The notes under the pieces were generated by a model, which was given only the letters and a program-made list of their open reading frames with translations, was not told the origin of the DNA and ran no database searches. DNA of 5,093 bases from Clostridiales bacterium (GTDB lineage: Bacteria > Bacillota > Clostridia > Oscillospirales > Oscillospiraceae): positions 1-5,093 of the forward strand of contig JAAYFX010000161.1 in NCBI GenBank assembly GCA_012728025.1, in the 5' to 3' direction. Position numbers and translations under genes: made by a program. Shown in pieces: positions 4,765 to 5,093 of this stretch. The first letter of the stretch is position 1. Every line of letters starts with the position of its first letter.

Positions 4765-5093
4765 TTATAACCGCATCCCCAAACCGTTTCAATATAGGTT
4801 TTATCCGTATATGCTGCAACTTTTGTTCGTATTCTGCGGATATGCTCGGCTACAACACTGCTGTCTCCCTCGCTGTCATATCCCCAAACTCTTTCATAAA
4901 TCCGTTCTTTGTCAAAAACTTGTCCCAGATTTTGTGATAGTAGCTCTGCAATGTCAAACTCTTTTTTTGCAAGTGCCACCCTTTCGCCCTTGCAGAATAA
5001 GCAGCGTTCCGAAAAATCTATTGTAAGTTCACCCGAAAACTTTAACTGTGTTTCAAGGGTATGGCGGGTTTCCCTGCGCAGATGGGCCTGTAC
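4752..5093 (-). CDS. OmpR/PhoB-family response regulator, C-terminal DNA-binding part (5' end outside window)
   Basis: The frame is open to the right edge and gives 113 residues. It begins in the interdomain linker (VQAHLRRETR, characteristic of OmpR-type regulators) and contains the complete winged-helix DNA-binding domain. Landmarks are LAKKEFDIAELL, then RIYERVWGY, the probable recognition helix around SSVVAEHIRRIRTKV, and the C-terminal wing YIETVWGCGYKW. The methionine-like start at 4979 is an internal GTG valine codon in the middle of the domain, so it is not the gene start. The receiver domain with the phospho-accepting aspartate lies beyond the window. It is first in the minus-strand cassette and overlaps the kinase gene by 13 bases. 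It is expected to control the downstream ABC genes, though no operator repeat was identified here. Confidence 0.93.
   Translation of the reverse strand, partial: VQAHLRRETRHTLETQLKFSGELTIDFSERCLFCKGERVALAKKEFDIAELLSQNLGQVFDKERIYERVWGYDSEGDSSVVAEHIRRIRTKVAAYTDKTYIETVWGCGYKWIK

Noticed and set aside
4728..5026. Plus-strand frames across the kinase/regulator junction
   Set aside because: They lie antisense to conserved winged-helix and kinase coding sequence and encode cysteine-rich, low-credibility proteins.

Overview
The window looks like chromosomal DNA of a low-to-moderate G+C Gram-positive anaerobe, probably class Clostridia. This is inferred from strong AGGAGG-type ribosome sites, TTGAxx/TATAAT promoters, a tRNA with encoded CCA, a transcription-terminating TPP riboswitch, and a response regulator/kinase/ABC/permease cassette of a type common in Firmicutes. 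The species cannot be named from the sequence.

Left part (1-642, plus strand): the 3' half of rsmI, encoding the 16S rRNA C1402 2'-O-methyltransferase. A promoter follows whose -35 lies inside rsmI and whose -10 lies just past its stop codon. It feeds a complete-looking TPP (thiamine pyrophosphate) riboswitch and a rho-independent terminator hairpin. What should follow is a thiamine gene, but only a short stub remains, matching the RGN-SEI segment of hydroxyethylthiazole kinase (ThiM). The riboswitch therefore appears to be orphaned by a deletion.

Middle part (780-1430, plus strand): a tRNA-Leu(CAA) gene with a near-consensus promoter and a long terminator hairpin. About 200 bases without a convincing gene follow, holding two weak hairpins. 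Next is a 63-residue helical small protein with a good ribosome site and its own terminator, which overlaps its stop codon.

Right part (1448-5093, read on the minus strand, right to left): an OmpR-family response regulator (C-terminal part only, cut by the window edge), a membrane histidine kinase, an ABC ATPase and an ABC-2 type permease. Kinase and regulator overlap by 13 bases, and ATPase and permease overlap by 1 base. The two pairs are separated by 88 bases containing a hairpin that could act as an attenuator. The expected logic is that the kinase senses an extracellular signal, phosphorylates the regulator, and the regulator raises expression of the exporter. Family knowledge suggests envelope stress or antimicrobial-peptide defence, but the substrate is not shown by the sequence. 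Just beyond the permease stop lies an open frame that reads like the tail of another protein and may be a relic.

No transposase, integrase, CRISPR array or clearly new biological system was found. The most interesting items are the orphan riboswitch with its thiM stub, the possible gene relic after the permease, and the hairpin between kinase and ATPase genes.
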